Source: Adenophora triphylla var. japonica (Eukaryota; Streptophyta; Magnoliopsida; Asterales; Campanulaceae). Taken from it: a stretch of DNA of 64,000 bases. Under the pieces are notes generated by a model. The model was not told where the DNA came from, did not search any database, and saw only the letters and a program-made list of their open reading frames with translations. The stretch covers positions 24,439 through 88,438 of the forward strand of contig JAFEMH010007471.1 of assembly GCA_022495995.1 (NCBI GenBank), read 5' to 3'. Below are positions 25,221 through 37,631 of the stretch, one piece after another. Every line of letters starts with the position of its first letter. Within the stretch, counting starts at the first letter, position 1. The position numbers and the translations under genes were made by a program.

Positions 25221-26390
25221 TTAGTCGCTTTCCGTGGGTTTTCCAATATCCATAGACTCCCTAAGAATTTGCTCCGCTCTCCTTTTCTTGTCATTCTTTA
25301 CCTCACCATTCTCAAACCAAGATGGTGCTTCTGTGATTCCCTTATCCCGGTGTCTACTCGAGGTATCAATAAATTTCTTGCCAATCCCAAACTTAAGTTG
25401 GACGGCAGGTCTGCCTTTCCTAATGAACTTTCTACTGCCCTCTTCAGAATCAAGTATTCCCTTCTTCATCCCTTCAACTGCTGGACCAAATGCCTCCAAC
25501 AAAGAACCATGATTCTCCTCAACCATAGAACCAGGATTCGCCTCCAATGTAAAAATAGGATTTGCACCAACTCCGTGATTTTGCTCCGAACCTTCCCCTG
25601 AAAATTTAGGGGGAAGACCAACTGAAGCTACCTCCTTTTCCCCAAACTGTAGAGGCGCAGCAAGAAACGGGTTACTATCTACCGCTCGCTCCGTACCAGC
25701 TGCATCTCCGTGATCAACAGTCACCGGTAACTCTGACCCATTGGATGCCAATCTTTGCTGCAAGGAAACCACTGATGGTTCCACCACCATATGCTGTTTC
25801 CCAACCTTGTCTGCCATTATTTCTGCTTCTTTCACACTAGACGAAGGCAAGCCTGTGTAAGTTTTGGGATTAGGAAAACGGGGTAACCATGGTGGAATGT
25901 GTTCACTTGGCGGACTTTCTCCGGCCTGCGCAAAACTTTGTACTGGTTCCCGTCCTTTGATCACAGGAAAACGGGGAATGGAGTAAGCGAATGCAATTTC
26001 TTCTGCTATGCCAACATACTGAGATACTTCCCGAATAACCCCTGACGATGAGAGATTGCGATTAATATCAGAAGCACCCAAAAAACCCTGAGCCAATCCC
26101 AAATCTTCCAAACCTTGGATTATATCATGAACATTACTCTCAGTCCTACCAGCTAAATTCGCATACAATGTCGCAGTCTTTCCTATATCTTTGATGTACC
26201 TACAGGCAATATCAGAAAATGTATCAAGCGCAGATTGCTGAAACCCCTGAAACCCGACACTCTCGCATACTTGTGCTACAGCAATTCTTGCAATTGACTG
26301 GGCATACTCGTCATTTCCAGGCTTCTTCTTGGTGAAGCTGTGGTCAATTTCTCTTCCACTCTCACCACCTCCATCGTTCATATTCAACAC
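25221..26390 (-). CDS. TAF8: TFIID subunit 8 (TAF8)
   Basis: A 389-residue uninterrupted frame on the minus strand. Residues about 28-98 form a histone-fold (bromodomain-associated) region with ARIAVAQVCESVGFQ, ALDTFSDIACRYIKDIG and ANLAGRTESNVHDIIQGLE. Residues 166-182 carry the TAF8 C-terminal signature PPWLPRFPNPKTYTGLP. The rest is low-complexity and ends with a basic RKGRPAVQLKFGIGKKF segment. In TFIID, TAF8 pairs with TAF10 through the histone fold and helps assemble the general transcription factor in the nucleus. The size fits plant homologues, which are commonly intronless in the coding part. A second in-frame Met three codons downstream (MNDGGGE) could be the true start. Confidence 0.93.
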   Translation of the reverse strand: MLNMNDGGGESGREIDHSFTKKKPGNDEYAQSIARIAVAQVCESVGFQGFQQSALDTFSDIACRYIKDIGKTATLYANLAGRTESNVHDIIQGLEDLGLAQGFLGASDINRNLSSSGVIREVSQYVGIAEEIAFAYSIPRFPVIKGREPVQSFAQAGESPPSEHIPPWLPRFPNPKTYTGLPSSSVKEAEIMADKVGKQHMVVEPSVVSLQQRLASNGSELPVTVDHGDAAGTERAVDSNPFLAAPLQFGEKEVASVGLPPKFSGEGSEQNHGVGANPIFTLEANPGSMVEENHGSLLEAFGPAVEGMKKGILDSEEGSRKFIRKGRPAVQLKFGIGKKFIDTSSRHRDKGITEAPSWFENGEVKNDKKRRAEQILRESMDIGKPTESD

Positions 26391-27071
26391 TTCATCACCT
26401 CATTCCCCAACAAAAAAAACCCGAATTAACCCACTTAAATTTCCAACATTAACCTACAAATTAAAAATCTTGACGACCAATCATCGATTAATCTTCGAAC
26501 TAAATAACAAACCCTAGACTGCAGAATTTTGATTTGTACTCACAGAATTGAGCGAATCGAAACGGTAAAACGGTGAATAAATACGAGCGCTTACCTAATT
26601 AGGAGTGATGTGAGTAATTGGTCAGCCGGGATTGCTGAATCTCGAAAAAAATAATACTGAAATTGACTTTTTTTTAAAAGACTGTAATTCTAGGTCAAAA
26701 TACAAGAACAAAACCCTAACAAGGGATTTCGAAAGGGGAATACGAAGCAGGGTTTCAAATTTGAGGGGATTATGACTAAACCCTTGATTAAAACCCTGGA
26801 TCGAAAGAGGATTGAGATTAACGTCGCCTCTGATATGTAGCACCGGGAGCTCGAACAAGGAGAGAGATTTTGCAGAGTTGTTCGAGTGAGGGGTTTTCGT
26901 AGGGTGTAACGCGGAACATGTTAAGCGAATGTTGGAGAACTACACAAGTCAACAACGCTGGTCTAATTCCTTTCAGCCAGTGCCAGTGATTGTCAAATGA
27001 TTTTGGATGGGCCGATCCCGGTTCGGTTCTTAAATCTTTTACTAGCAAATGAGCTTTGGCCGTGTGACATA
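26391..27071 (-). promoter_or_regulatory. TAF8 5' leader and promoter, probable UTR intron
   Basis: On the minus strand a donor-like AGGTAAGC near 26598 and an acceptor-like TTCTGCAG near 26521 would remove about 77 bp from the 5' UTR. No other gene is evident. The region is bounded upstream by a MITE. Confidence 0.5.
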
Positions 27072-27354
27072 CTCCCTCCGTCCGCCTAGTAAGTTCACAC
27101 TTACTGTTTACACGTTAATTAAGGAGGGAGTATTATATTGAAAGTGTTGTGAGTGTGAAAATAAAATAGGAGAGAGAATGAGTGGAGGAAATAGTAAATT
27201 ATAATGGTTTGTGAGTATTAAAATAATGTAGGAGAGAGAATGAGTGGAGAGAATAGTGATTTAAGGTTCCCTTTTTAGGAAAGAAACAAAGTGTGAACTT
27301 TGTAAACGGACGCCCAAAATAGAAAGTGTGAGCTTTGTAAGCGGACGGAGGGAG
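27072..27354. mobile_element. Stowaway MITE upstream of TAF8
   Basis: CTCCCTCCGTCCGCC and GCGGACGGAGGGAG are inverted ends with flanking TA. The 283 bp interior has the TAGGAGAGAGAATGAGTGG blocks of this MITE group. It lies about 680 bp upstream of the TAF8 start codon. Confidence 0.92.
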
Positions 27355-27379
27355 TATTTTCAAAATACGGAGTAGATAA

Positions 27380-27650
27380 CCAAAGTGGCCTTGGCCCAGT
27401 GGTTTGTTGGTGACTTCTCGAAGGGGAGGTCACCGGTTCGATTCCCCTCAAGGGAAATTTCTGTGGTTGGAGCTGTAAATTGGTGTTGTAAGAGTGATGT
27501 AATTGCCTCGGCAGGAGCAGCTGGAGCAGCCAATTGGTGATGTAAGAGTGATGCAAATGCCTTGTAGGAGGGCTCCCTTGAGGCTCTGGAGTATAAGGGG
27601 TACTGCCACCCTGGCTGCATAGGGCACATCCCGCAGTTATTTTTTTAAGC
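27380..27650 (+). mobile_element. tRNA-derived SINE, rearranged copy
   Basis: It begins AAAGTGGCCTTGGCCCAGTGG with the A-box-like motif and has GGTTCGATTCCCC as B box. It then jumps to the 3' body containing GCAGGAGCAGCTGGAGCAG. It matches SINE copy 1 at 16149 but is internally deleted and lacks that copy's 3' end. Confidence 0.75.
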
Positions 27651-27664
27651 CCGGTTCATTTATT

Positions 27665-27915
27665 CCCCCCCCCCCCTTTTTTTTGATACCCCGGTTCCAG
27701 CTTCGCCGAATTAAGTCTTGGACATCAGCCATCGATCCCTTAGTGACTGGCGGAGGTAAATCGCGGGATATGCCCGAAATAGTCAGGGTGGCAACACCAA
27801 TTAATTGGTTACTCCAGCTGCTCCTGCCAAGATTCGAACTCTTCACGCTGAGGTTGCAAGCCCAACAATGCTGCTTCCTTCACTTTACCACTCAAATGTG
27901 CCCCGGGGGCCGGTT
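27665..27915 (-). mobile_element. SINE fragment, head-to-head with the preceding copy
   Basis: On the minus strand this reads as the 3' part of the same SINE: it starts near CCCCGGGGCACA, passes AGTTCGAATCTTGGCAGGAG and ends GGCGAAGCTGGAACCGGGGTATC followed by poly(A) (poly(T) here). The tRNA-like head is missing. A C-run and T-run separate it from the plus-strand copy. Confidence 0.72.
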
Positions 27916-28059
27916 TCATTTATTACCCTTTATTATGAAATGGAGTGGTCTGAGCCCATTCTTGTGAAAAAAAAATATATTATATTTTATTTAAAAAATG
28001 GTCTTATAAAAAAATCAGATTTTTTTTAAATTTAAAAAAAATAATTTTTGCGTCGCTAA

Positions 28060-28869
28060 TATTTAAACACACAAGCATTGCTTTACTCGCTTGCTACTTA
28101 GCTACTGAATACATGTGCATTTTGAACATTGCAAATAGATTCAATAGTTAGTTAGCTATTTAATCCATTTGTATCTTCAACATTGCACTTGTATTCAGTA
28201 TATAGTTAGCTACTTAATACATGTGTCCATTTGTATTTTTTAACATTGCATTTGAATTCAGTAGATACTTAGCTATTGAATCCATATATATTTTGAACAT
28301 TTTATATGAATTCAATAGCTAGTTAGCTAATGAATACTCCCTCCGTCCCGCTAATATCCGCACACTCCCAAAAAGGAAACTTTATATTAATAAAATATTC
28401 ACCCAACCCCACTCATTCTCTCTCCTACATTATTTTAATACTCACAACACCATTATAATTTATTACACCCTCCACTCATTCTCTCTCCTACTTTACTTTT
28501 ACACTCACAACATTTTATTAAAATATCATATTCCTTAATTCCCGCGCAAACAGTGTTAGTGCGGATATTAGCGGGACGGAGGGAGTACATGTGTATTTTG
28601 AACATTACACGTGGATTTAGTAGCCACATAACTAATGAATCCATGTGTATTTTTGAACATTTCACTTGAATTCAGAAGTTACTTATCTACTGAATCAATG
28701 TGTATTTTGAACATTTCACATGTATACGGTAGCTATTTAGCTACTGAATTCATGTGTATTTTGAACATTGCACATGAATTCATTAGCTAGTTAGCTACTA
28801 AAACTAGCTATTGAATCCATGTGTATTTTTGAACATTGCACTTGAATTCAGTATCTATGTAGCTACTGA
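28060..28869. repeat. Minisatellite split by a MITE
   Basis: About ten diverged units of roughly 55-60 bp, each containing CATGTGTATTTTGAACATT, a GAATTCAGTAG-like block and TAGCTACTTAGCTACTGAA. The array continues on both sides of the MITE at 28337-28585 and is ended by a CACTA element at 28870. It is not coding. Confidence 0.82.
28337..28585. mobile_element. Stowaway MITE inside minisatellite
   Basis: CTCCCTCCGTCCCGCTAATA and TATTAGCGGGACGGAGGGAG form perfect ends over about 20 bp, with TA on each side. The insertion lies within one repeat unit of the surrounding array, so it is younger than the array. Confidence 0.94.
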
Positions 28870-30190
28870 CACTACAAGAATGTTAGTTATTTACGACAGA
28901 ATAATATGGCGATCTACACGGAGCCCCCGTATATAGCTCAATATATACGACTACCTACGGTAGCCGCCGTAAATAGAAAACTTATATACGGCGAATTTAA
29001 TAATCGCTGTATTTAACTACCTTATATACGACATCCTTCATTGGCCGACATATACTAAATACATATATACGGATATCGTATAAAATTTGACATATACGTG
29101 GGTATCGGGCCGCCGTATATATTAATATTACGACACCATACACGGAGCCGCCATATATATTAATATATTCGGCGGCTCCGGTATGGACCGCCGTATATAT
29201 TAATATATACCGCGAAATAAAATTTCTCCAAAATTCCCTCTCTATTTTTCGTGCAAAAAGAGAAATTTCCCAGCGTTTACCCAAACCAAAAACTCTCCCT
29301 CAAAAATATTCCAAAATCTAGGGTTTGACTCTCAATCGCCCTAATCAATATCGTCGAGCGGATAACCGACGACGACTGGTGAAATCGGTGAAGAACCCAT
29401 CTCATCTTTTGGTGTGTATTGAAATAAACCTAGGTTCTTGATTTTGATTCTACTTTGTTGATTGCTCTTTCTGCTAGGGTTTATGATCAATTTTGGGCAT
29501 TGTTTATTTGTGATTTTGTGTTTGTTTGTTTTACCTTTTTTTATTTATTTTTTTCTTTTTCAATTTCAATCTCTCCTCGATTGGTGTTTAAGAATTATCT
29601 AAAATCTATGTTACTAAGCACATTGTTGGCTAAACTCGGGCCATGTTTGGATTGGCTTATATGAAAAGTAGACTAGAGATGCAAAAAAGGTGGGGAGCGA
29701 GAGAGAGAGAGAGACGAAGAGAAATGTTGGGTGAAGATGATATCTACTAATGTGATTTAAAAACTTTTTTAGAGTTTTTGATTGTGTGATTTTGTGTTTC
29801 CTTAGACACTTGTTTATTATTTGGTGTTAAGACAGAATGTGGGTAAAGCTGATATCTACTAATGTGATTTTGTCTTTCTTCCTTCTCATAGATAATGGAT
29901 AATCCTGATATCATTATGTCAAACTGATAGGCAATAGCAGTACATAATCTAAAGCTCATGTATATCCAATGAGAATCATACATGCATCTTATATATCTCT
30001 GCATCTTTATGTGATACTAAGTATTTAGGATGGAAGGGTGTTTCATTTACATGTTTTATGAATCATACATGCATCTTAACATTACCTACTAGCACCACGA
30101 CATATGCCTTTGACACAAATTTTAATTTTGAAATCTCATTGAACCATAGTACTAACTGTAAGTTATAAAGGTGAAAATGGACATCATGGG
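28870..30190 (+). mobile_element. CACTA (En/Spm) transposon, 5' end, truncated
   Basis: It starts with the diagnostic CACTACAAGAA. About 350 bp of subterminal repeats follow, built on TATATACGGCGG and its inverse CCGCCGTATATA (for example 28930, 28983, 29062, 29110, 29190). CACTA transposases bind such repeats. After 29220 comes leader-like sequence with CTAGGGTTT, as in plant 5' UTRs. No transposase domain is visible. The related LTR starting at 30191 cuts it off, and the other end was not found in the window. Confidence 0.82.
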
Positions 30191-30992
30191 TGTGGGACCC
30201 CGACCCGGAACCTTAGCTCGTGCCCCGAGCAGGAGGGTCCCCTTACTAAAACAAACCACCTAAAATTTAAAACTTTTGTTTAACTTTGAAAGATAAAACA
30301 AACTTTCACATTTCAACATAAAACCATCTCAATACATCTCCACTTGGAGGCAAGTTATAAAACAAACTTTCAATGGATAACAACCTGTTTAGTTACAAAA
30401 TGAACACGAATGTAGAGGTTTACAAAAGTAGTTCAATATACAAGTTGTCCCCAAAAGAGTAATATCCCCGAAGCTACTCCCCACCAACCAACTATACACA
30501 TATACATACCCTGACAACCCAAAAGAAAGTTTGTCCAAACTCCTTCCCGGCCTTAATGGTTTGGTCCACCTATCTCAGCGCGATCTAAAACAGTAAAGGG
30601 AGAACGGGTGAGAATAAATCTCAATAAGCTATTATGATACAACAAGATACCATATAAGATGCAACACATAACATGGTTGCTCACAACACATTGCTAAAGC
30701 GGTAAACACATTACGTTACCTTAGTTTACCTTTCTCGTCTGAACAATATGTCGTACAACATGGGAGTAAAACACCAATCTTTTGTGAACTGCTTAAGCAT
30801 ATTTACATCTTATAAGACTCATTTTTCAGAGAACCATATAAGATACTAGCTATCTGTAAAGGCTTTTGGCTCAATACAGAAGCTATCACCCCAATATGTG
30901 GCCACAGAAGGGGACAGTCACAGGTATAATGTAATTCGATCACCTTATAGAACATTTTCCATAATTGATCGTATTCCATTATACCCCTAAAC
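30191..30992 (-). repeat. LARD-related LTR, left part
   Basis: This starts TGTGGGACCCCGACCCGGAAC, homologous to the LTR end at 4470 (TGTGAGGACCCCGACCC), and follows it with lower identity through the CAGTAAAGGGAGAACGGG and TAAACACATTACGTTACC blocks. It continues at 38995 after the Copia insertion. It is an older copy or a sister family of the element at the start of the window. Confidence 0.82.
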
Positions 30993-32347
30993 TGTTGGAT
31001 TTTACGGGTCCATGCGCAGCGGAATAAAGCATCAAATAACATAAAACCCAAGGAGCCTAGGATCCGTTCTATACAATTAAATTGAATCCTATGAGATAGA
31101 TGTAACCAACCTTGAATGCTTTCCGTTCTTGAGCTATCGAACGATTCAATGATGTGATTTCAGATCACAAACTTCGTTCTTCAGATTGCTTGAACTCTAG
31201 GCCTTGATCGATGAACGAGCTAAGACCCTCTTTCGGTATCCACACCTTTGAATGAATCCAAGAACTCTTCTTGAAGATTACTAGATCAAAAAAACCTTTG
31301 GAAGAATATTGAGAATATTGTGTTTTCTTTTTCTAAATTTCGGCTAGGCTATTAGGGTTGACAGACCCTCTTATTTATACTACATTAGTATCCATATTAG
31401 AGTCCTAATCAAATTAGGAAACAAGTCTGTCAAACCGCCTTGAGACCCATTGTGTCGCACGACCACACGGGGCATATTGCCTTGATGTGTCGCACGACCA
31501 CACATGGTCAAGTAAGAGTTTCTCAATCATTCTTCCCTTGGTTTATCAAATTCATTCTAATTGTGTGTGACCCAATAGGATTATATTATGTTGGCAATGA
31601 GCTCGATCATATCGAACCTCATAAGACATAAGCGGACTCTAGCAAGCCATTATGTCTACCCAAATAATATAACGTAAGAGTTCACGTTTCCAATGGTACA
31701 CTTCCATTTCTCCCTTTGTCTCACGATGTTATATTGAACACAAGTCATGGTCCTTTGTCAACTTGTCTTTGTTCAATGCTTTCTCGATTCTTGAGTATAA
31801 TGATAATTTCAATCATATTGGGGTACGGCCATACACTTTCATCATTATCACTCATCGAGGGGCCCAAGCAAAACATCTCTCTTCCGAGGGACAAATTCCA
31901 TCTTGACTTATCATCCTTCCCATCATGAATCCGATCATGCCAAAGATAGCCTTTATAGATATCGTGTTAAGATACCGTTTGACTAAAATCAAACATGACT
32001 TTCATCATATGTAAGGTCATGATAATCTCAGGTCTAGGGACTAAATGAAGTAACCTTATGAGATTTAATTATGACATTTGACCATGACATAAATCTCATG
32101 CGGGTCATGTCTAGTTACTTGTTCTCTAACAAGTACCCATAATTTCAATGTGCATCTCTATGCATATAATCATCGTATGATTATCCATTGACAATTATAC
32201 TAATTATTCTCTTAATAATTAGGGACGGAGATTATTATAAACAAATATACAAAGCATATAATAACCAAATGATAAACATCTCATATAATAATAAATAATG
32301 TCAACACATAAGTCTATCAGTCATAGGCCTAGGGCATAACACTAACA
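30993..32347 (-). repeat. 3' LTR of Copia element
   Basis: A 1355 bp LTR bounded by TG and CA. It matches 37632-38989 with about 16 substitutions and a short A-run difference. The flanking 5 bp TAAAC (30988-30992) is repeated exactly at 38990-38994, proving one insertion event. A minus-strand TATA box lies at 31380-31371, with two copies of TGTGTCGCACGACCACA upstream of it at 31451-31467 and 31487-31505. The short plus-strand frames in it are not genes. Confidence 0.95.
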
Positions 32348-32361
32348 GTCTCCCACTTGCA

Positions 32362-35300
32362 CTAGGCCCAATCTACCATGTATCGAATACCCATGGACCT
32401 AACATGACCATCATGCTTAGCTTGCGGGAGAGCCTTAGTTAATGGGTCCGCCACGTTGTCATCAGTGTCTACTCTGCATATCTTTACGTCTTCCCTTTCA
32501 CATATCTCTCGGATAATGTGGAAATGTCGAAGTATGTGTTTGGATCTCTGGTGTGATCTTGGTTCCTTTGCTTGAGCAATGGCACCATTGTTGTCACAGT
32601 AAAGTTCAATAGGATCTCTAATGCTTGGAACGACTTCCAAATCACTAATGAACTTTTTGATCCAAACTGCTTCCTTAGCTGCATCGGATGCCGCTATGTA
32701 CTCGACTTCGGTTGTAGAATCAGCCGACGGTACTTTGCTTGGAACTTTTCCAACTCACGGTGCCTCCATTAAGCGTAAACAAAAATCCAGATCAAGCGAT
32801 TCGAAATCATCTTTGTCAGTTTGGAAGCTAGCATCCGTGTAGCCTTTTACTACAAGATCTTCTTCCATTCCTCCAAAGACCAAGAATACATCCTTAGTTC
32901 TTCGTAAGTACTTAAGGATATTCTTGACTACTATCCAATGTGGTTCGCCGGGATCCGATTGGTACCTACTCGTCATGCTTAGAGCACATGAGACATCGGG
33001 TCTAGTACATAACATAGCATACATGATAGACCCAATTGTCGAAGCATATGGAATACCATTCACTCTCTTTCGCTCATCATTAGTCTTAGGACTTTTATTC
33101 TTGCTAAGAGATATACCATGTAACATTGGCAAGTTTCCCCTTTTAGAATTTTCCATTTGGAATCTTCTAAGAACCTTGTCAATGTAAGTACTTTGACTTA
33201 AACCAATCATCCTCTTGGATCTATCTCTATAGATCTTGATACCAAGGATATATGCGGCTTCGCCTATATCTTTCATTGAAAAGCACTTTCCTAACCAAGA
33301 CTTAACAGTCTGTAGTGCAGGAACGTCATTTCCAATGAGTAAGATATCGTCGACATACAACACCAAAAATAATGCTACGCTCCCACTAATTTTCTTGTAT
33401 ACACAAGGTTCATCTTCGTTTTTGATAAAGCCAAACTCCTTGATTTCTTCATCAAAACGTAGATTCCAACTCCTAGAAGCTTGCTTTAATCCATAAATGG
33501 ATTTCTGCAACTTACACACCTTGTTAGAATTTTCTGGATTAACAAAACCTTCAGGTTGTATCATGTATACATCCTCAAGTAACTTCCCTTTGAGAAAAGC
33601 TGTTTTGACATCCATTTGCCATATCTCATAGTCATAATATGCGGCTATAGCAATTAAAATTCTAATAGACTTAAGCATAGCTACAGGCGAAAAGGTTTCA
33701 TCATAGTTTATGCTATGAATTTGCCTATATCCCTTAGCTACAAGCCTAGCTTTATAGGTGTGCACCTTCCCATCCATGTCGGTCTTCTTCTTGAAGACCC
33801 ATTTGCACCCTATGGTTTTTAAACCTTCGGGTGGATCAATCAAGTTCCAAACTTGATTATCAGCCATGGATTGTAATTTGGACTTCATGGCCTCTTGCCA
33901 TTTTTCCGAATCAGGAGCAAACATCGCCTCTTGATAGCAAGTAGGTTCATCGTTTTCGATTAACTCTACTTCATCCTTTTCCGTAACGAGAAATCCATAT
34001 CTCTCGGGTTCGGATCGTGACCTACCACTTCGGCGAAGAGCTTGTGCATCTTGAACCGGTTCCACAACTGCTTGTGAACTTGGTTCAGTCTCTACCATTG
34101 GTTCAATGTTGTTTTCGGGTTCTCGAATTTCTTCGAGATCTATTTTACTCCCACTGGTTCCTTTGCGAAGAAACTCCTTTTCTAAGAAAGTACCATTTTG
34201 AGCAACAAACACTTTGTTCTCATTTCGGTTGTAGAAATAGTATCCTTTGATTTCCTTAGGATAACCCACGAAAACAAATTTATCAGACTTAGGTGCTAGT
34301 TTGTCAGAAGTTAACTTCTTGGCATATGCATCGCAACCCCAAATATTCATGAAAGACAAACTAGGTTTTCTTCCATGCCACATCTCATATGGGGTCTTTT
34401 GATCCGATTTGGTAGGAACTCTGTTTATAGTGAAAGCAGCAGTTTCTAGTGCATGTCCCCAAAAGGATAAAGGAAGCTCAACTTGACTCATCATAGAACG
34501 AACCATGTCCAACAAAGTTCTATTCCTCCTTTCGAGACACACCATTCCATTGTGGTGTTCGGGTGGAGAGAGTTACGAAATGATTCCACAACTCTTAAGA
34601 TGATCAAATTCTTGGCTCAAATATTCACCACCTCGATCGGATCGAAGTACCTTAATAGTTTTGCCAAGTTGATTTTGCACCTCATTTTGAAATATTCGAA
34701 ATATCTCAAACGATTCACTTTTATGTTTCATTAGATAAACGTATCCAAATCTACTATAATCATCAGTGAATGTTATGAAGTACCGAAACCCTCCCCTAGC
34801 ATCGCTACTCATAGGCCCACATACATCGGTGTGTATGAGTCCTAATAAGTCGCCCGCCCTTTCACCGGTTTTGGTAAATGGGTCCTTGGTCATCTTGCCA
34901 AGTAAACAAGATTCGCATGTCTCATAAGATTCATAATCATGTGAGTCTAAAAATCCATCTTTGTGGAGTTTAGAAATGCGTTTCTCGTTTATGTGGCCAA
35001 GACGACAATGCTATAAGTAAGTGTGGTTTACATCATTGGGTTTAGATCTCTTATTAATGTTATAGACATCATTATCACGATTTTCAACATCAAGAATATA
35101 AAGGCCATTGAATGAAACAGCAGTACAATAATGCATATCACTCTTGTAAATGGAAAATTTCTTATCACATATAAGAAAATTAAAACCTTCATTATCCAAA
35201 CATGAAATCGAAATAATATTCCTACTTAAAGCTGGAACGTAATAACAATTGTTCAAAACAAGTATTAGTCCACTAGGTAAAGTAACTTCATAAGTTCCTA

Positions 35301-36330
35301 CGGCTAATGCAGCAACTCTTGCTCCATTCCCCACACGTAGGTCCACTTCACCTTTCTTAAGCATCCTTCTGTTTTTTAGACCCTGCACATTTAAACAAAT
35401 GTGAGTTCCACATCCGGTATCCAATACCCAAGAACTAGAAGTAGATAGGAATATATCTATAACAAAGATACCTGAAGTCGAAGCAACTCCTTTGCTCTTC
35501 TTCAGTGCTTTCTGGTATTTTGCGCAGTTTCTCCTCCAATGTCCAATCTCATTGCAATGGAAGCAGACTGCGTCCTCTTGGGACTTGGGCTTAGCCTCTT
35601 TAGGCTTGGAAGCCTCTTTGGGTTTGGCAACTTTTGCCTTAGGATTAGCAACCTTTGCCTTTCCTTTACCCTTGAAACCCTTCCCCTTGTTAACCATTAG
35701 CACTTGGTCGGTTTTCTTCTTGACAATATTGGTTTCCGCAGTGTTCAACATTTGAACTAACTCGGAATGGTTTTTATTCATTCTACCCATGTTATAGTGC
35801 ATTATGAAATTACTAAAACTTTTGGGTAATGAATTCAATATTATGTCGGTAGCCAACTCTTGGCTAATTGGAAAACCGAGCCTTTCAAGATGCTCAATGT
35901 GGCCCTTCAACTTAAGAGCATGGGGACCAACAACTTTTCCTTCACTTATCTTGCATGAGGTCAAGACTGTAACTGTGTTGTACCTTTCTTGACTAGCTTG
36001 TACTTGGAACATTTCCATCAGTCGATTGTTTAAGTCAACTGTCCCAAAGTGCTCAAGATCCTTCTAAAGGTTCTTGCACATGGCGGAGAGCATAAGGCAA
36101 CCAACATCTGTAGAGTCATGCTTGTGCTTCAGATATTGATCCCTTATTGCCCTAGCAGCATTGGCAGTAGGTTCAGGTGGAATAGGTTCCTCGAGAACGT
36201 ACAGTTTTTCCTCTTGCTTGAGAACAATTCTCAAACTACGGATCCAATCCATATAGTTTGTACCATTCTCTTCCAACTTTTCCTTCTCAAGGACAGATCG
36301 CAGTGAAAAGTGATTATTGTTTGATGCCAT
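32362..36330 (-). pseudogene. Ty1/Copia gag-pol, inactivated
   Basis: A single polyprotein frame on the minus strand. Order: gag from 36330, a zinc knuckle CX2CX4HX4C (CFHCNEIGHWRRNC, about 35550), protease DTGCGTHIC (about 35420), an integrase core with DDYSRFGYVYLM and RSDRGGEY (34890-34600), RT with DVKTAFLKG and YVDDILLIGND (about 33600-33330), and RNase H with YCDNNGAI and a KHILRHFHIIRE helix (32600-32490). This order (integrase before RT) defines Copia. Breaks seen: TAG at 36064, TAG at 35011 in place of a Trp expected before the HCRLGH block, TAA at 34573, and two opposing frameshifts between about 32800 and 32730 in RNase H. All three stop codons are one C-to-T or G-to-A step from a sense codon. 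Confidence 0.94.
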
Positions 36331-37631
36331 TTATTCTACAAAAAGATATACATAAAATATGAACACATATAAGTAAACATATTAAATGAAAAGTATAATG
36401 CATTTATATAAAATGCTCCCACTAAATTATACACCTTCAAATGCAAATAAGCATAATATACATTTAATGGTCTAAGATCCAACTTTAATTCAATTTCAAG
36501 TTTGCTATAGCAAACCGCTCAAAATTAAATTAATTAGGTAGAAAACATCAATCATATCACATATATGACTCTTAGATCTTTTATGAGATTCATTCAAGAC
36601 ATCATATGTCTAGGCATATTTTAATCTCATCTTATGCCTTGGGTCCAAAACCATTTTGATAACCCAATTAAGTTCATTCACTTTAAACGTATAGGAACCA
36701 CCATTTTCTCATCTTGCTCGCATTCAAATAGAATCAAAGCACCTTGCTATGGCAAGCCCACCCAAAACTATCCGAATGGTCTCAAGTGTTTTAATCATGA
36801 ATTGGCATAAAGAACTTAAAAGTTAAATGAAGGTTCTTTGAGGTAGATTATAAGCATATCAGCAAAGATAGTCATAATCGTGCACCAGGTAAGTTCCCAG
36901 GAAGATAGGTGAGCCACAAGGACTACTTAAGTACCAACTCTTCCTTAGACAGAACTCTCCTAGACATGCACAATCAAAAATCAGCTCTGATTTGGCAACA
37001 TAATCACTACCTTTTATAAACAATCAATTTCCTTTTAAATCTTGCGTAATTATGACTTGTTTCCATAAACAATCATAGACCAAAATTTTTATTGTTTAAA
37101 TCTAAACAATTTAGGAAATTACAATATCATGTTTCAACTAAATATCTAATTAAATTCTTAGCATGTAAGAACACATAGATCATGCATCGCAATAATTAAT
37201 AAAATCATATTTTAAACAATTAAGCATGCATAAACTTGAATTAATCTAGCATAGCCCTATAAACTTAATTTCCATTAATTTATAGCATCCAGATTAATAC
37301 ACAAACGCATCAGATTGTAAAACACATTCACAGATTAGCAGGATTGTTTAACAAACCGATTCTGCCCAGATTGGGCAAGGAATGTCGCGTGACACAAGCA
37401 AGCATTGTCACGTGACATAGTCATTCTTTGTCGCATGAGCAATTAAATCACGTAAACGACTTTTAACGAATTTAATTCAATATCAATAGAATACGACTTA
37501 GGCATATTGTTTCAAAAACAATCAATCTATCGCATACAAAACATGCAAAAGAACATATATAAACAATTTATATTACTTTTTCTAAGCATGTTAATCCAAA
37601 CTTAACCATACGAACGGGGCTCTGATACCAC
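36331..37631 (-). other. Copia 5' leader
   Basis: The untranslated region between the primer site (GTGGTATCAGAGC on the minus strand, 37631-37619) and gag. No gene is seen. Three dyad-like motifs lie at 37382-37395 (ATGTCGCGTGACAC), 37405-37418 (TTGTCACGTGACAT) and about 37428-37440. Confidence 0.75.

Noticed and set aside
31440..31928. Small frames repeated at 38082-38570
   Set aside because: Identical because they lie in the two LTRs of the Copia element. No protein family resemblance.
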